The position numbers and the translations under genes are program-made. DNA of 5,964 bases, taken from the NCBI GenBank assembly GCA_002424045.1, contig DIPH01000026.1:16892-22855 (forward strand), given 5' to 3'. The first letter of the stretch is position 1. The number at the start of each line of letters is the position of its first letter. This DNA is from Firmicutes bacterium UBA5493. GTDB lineage: Bacteria; Bacillota; Limnochordia; Darwinibacteriales; Darwinibacteriaceae. Positions 5,650-5,964 of this stretch are shown in pieces. The notes beneath the pieces are model-generated. The model ran no database searches, had not been told where the DNA came from, and saw only the letters and a list, made by a program, of their open reading frames with translations.

Positions 5650-5964
5650 TAAAGCTCAAGACGTATTTTCTGCCCTCCGTGACGAATCCTTTGCCAAGCC
5701 GGAAGCTGGCCCTTGGTCTGGTTCAACTCGGGGCTATCTGACGCAGATTGAGAGTGAAATGAATGAAGCAGACGCGAAGCTGCTCTTATCGACGGGATTG
5801 TGTGCGTCCTTGACTTACACCCTCCGTCTAGAAGCATTCTCTGACAAGATCTCGCATCACGGAGTAGGGTTCTTGCCTCACTACAGGTTGCTTTATGGCT
5901 CGGGTAAACCGATACGGCTCTCGTAAGTTTGTCCCTGACACTACTGTTTTTCCCCAGGCTATTT
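5650..5964. other. Terminal 315 bp without a supportable gene
   Basis: Open frames exist on both strands (plus 5591-5926, minus 5484-5837). They overlap each other and the antisense of the SWIM-like fragment, have no ribosome site, and show no recognisable motif. It may be the region upstream of the former SWIM-like gene or more decayed sequence. I see no RNA gene or array. Confidence 0.3.
5895..5964 (+). CDS. Possible start of an unrecognised ORF, cut by the window edge
   Basis: ATG at 5895 opens a frame through the end of the window, giving 23 residues beginning MARVNRYGSRKFVPDTTVF. Only a weak AGG lies upstream. The residues look protein-like but are too few to place in a family. It would diverge from the old minus-strand SWIM-like gene. 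Confidence 0.2.
   Translation, partial: MARVNRYGSRKFVPDTTVFPQAI

Noticed and set aside
5484..5837. 117-residue minus-strand open frame
   Set aside because: Composition is not protein-like and it overlaps the SWIM-like fragment in a different frame.
5591..5926. 111-residue plus-strand open frame
   Set aside because: No ribosome site, no motif, and its 5' part is antisense to the better supported SWIM-like N-terminal fragment.
5900..5945. Group II intron domain V-like sequence on the minus strand (GAGCCGTAT)
   Set aside because: The second strand of the domain V helix (ACGTACGGTTC) is missing and there is no reverse transcriptase.

Overview
The window reads as a piece of a Firmicutes-like chromosome, probably from an anaerobe or facultative anaerobe. 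The evidence is an nrdD-nrdG pair (class III, oxygen-sensitive ribonucleotide reductase and its activase) with translational overlap and Gram-positive-looking Shine-Dalgarno sites, plus a P-loop kinase-like protein and a DinB/YfiT-type protein that resemble Bacillus/Clostridium families. No species-level assignment is possible from the sequence alone.

Layout. Positions 2-1664 (+ strand) hold the C-terminal half of nrdD followed by complete nrdG, overlapping by 8 bp; this is ordinary core metabolism. A strong hairpin at 1671-1701 separates nrdG from a convergent minus-strand gene (1721-2257) for a shikimate-kinase-like P-loop protein whose Walker A lysine is replaced by threonine. After a 173-bp gap comes a complete minus-strand Fic-family AMP-transferase (2431-3510) with an N-terminal inhibitory motif and a C-terminal winged helix.

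From about 3560 to 5650 the window is a gene graveyard. Two minus-strand remnants, 3564-4043 (frameshifted) and 5458-5646 (truncated), look like an internal/C-terminal part and the N-terminus of one SWIM zinc-finger-type protein gene. They are in the same orientation and in the correct order. Between them lie an internally deleted IS3-family element (4054-4785, with about 40-bp imperfect inverted repeats and a transposase pseudogene), an AT-rich intact DinB-like gene (4827-5294), and a short stretch with a duplicated motif like an insertion-sequence end (5401-5443). The right end of the IS3 element carries a perfect outward TTGACA hexamer that may help drive the DinB-like gene.

The last 300 bp (5650-5964) have no gene I can support, except a possible plus-strand ORF start at 5895 that runs off the edge. 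I see no convincing new multi-gene system. The most interesting points are the dismembered SWIM gene, the internally deleted but IR-bounded IS, the non-canonical P-loop, and the dyad in front of fic.
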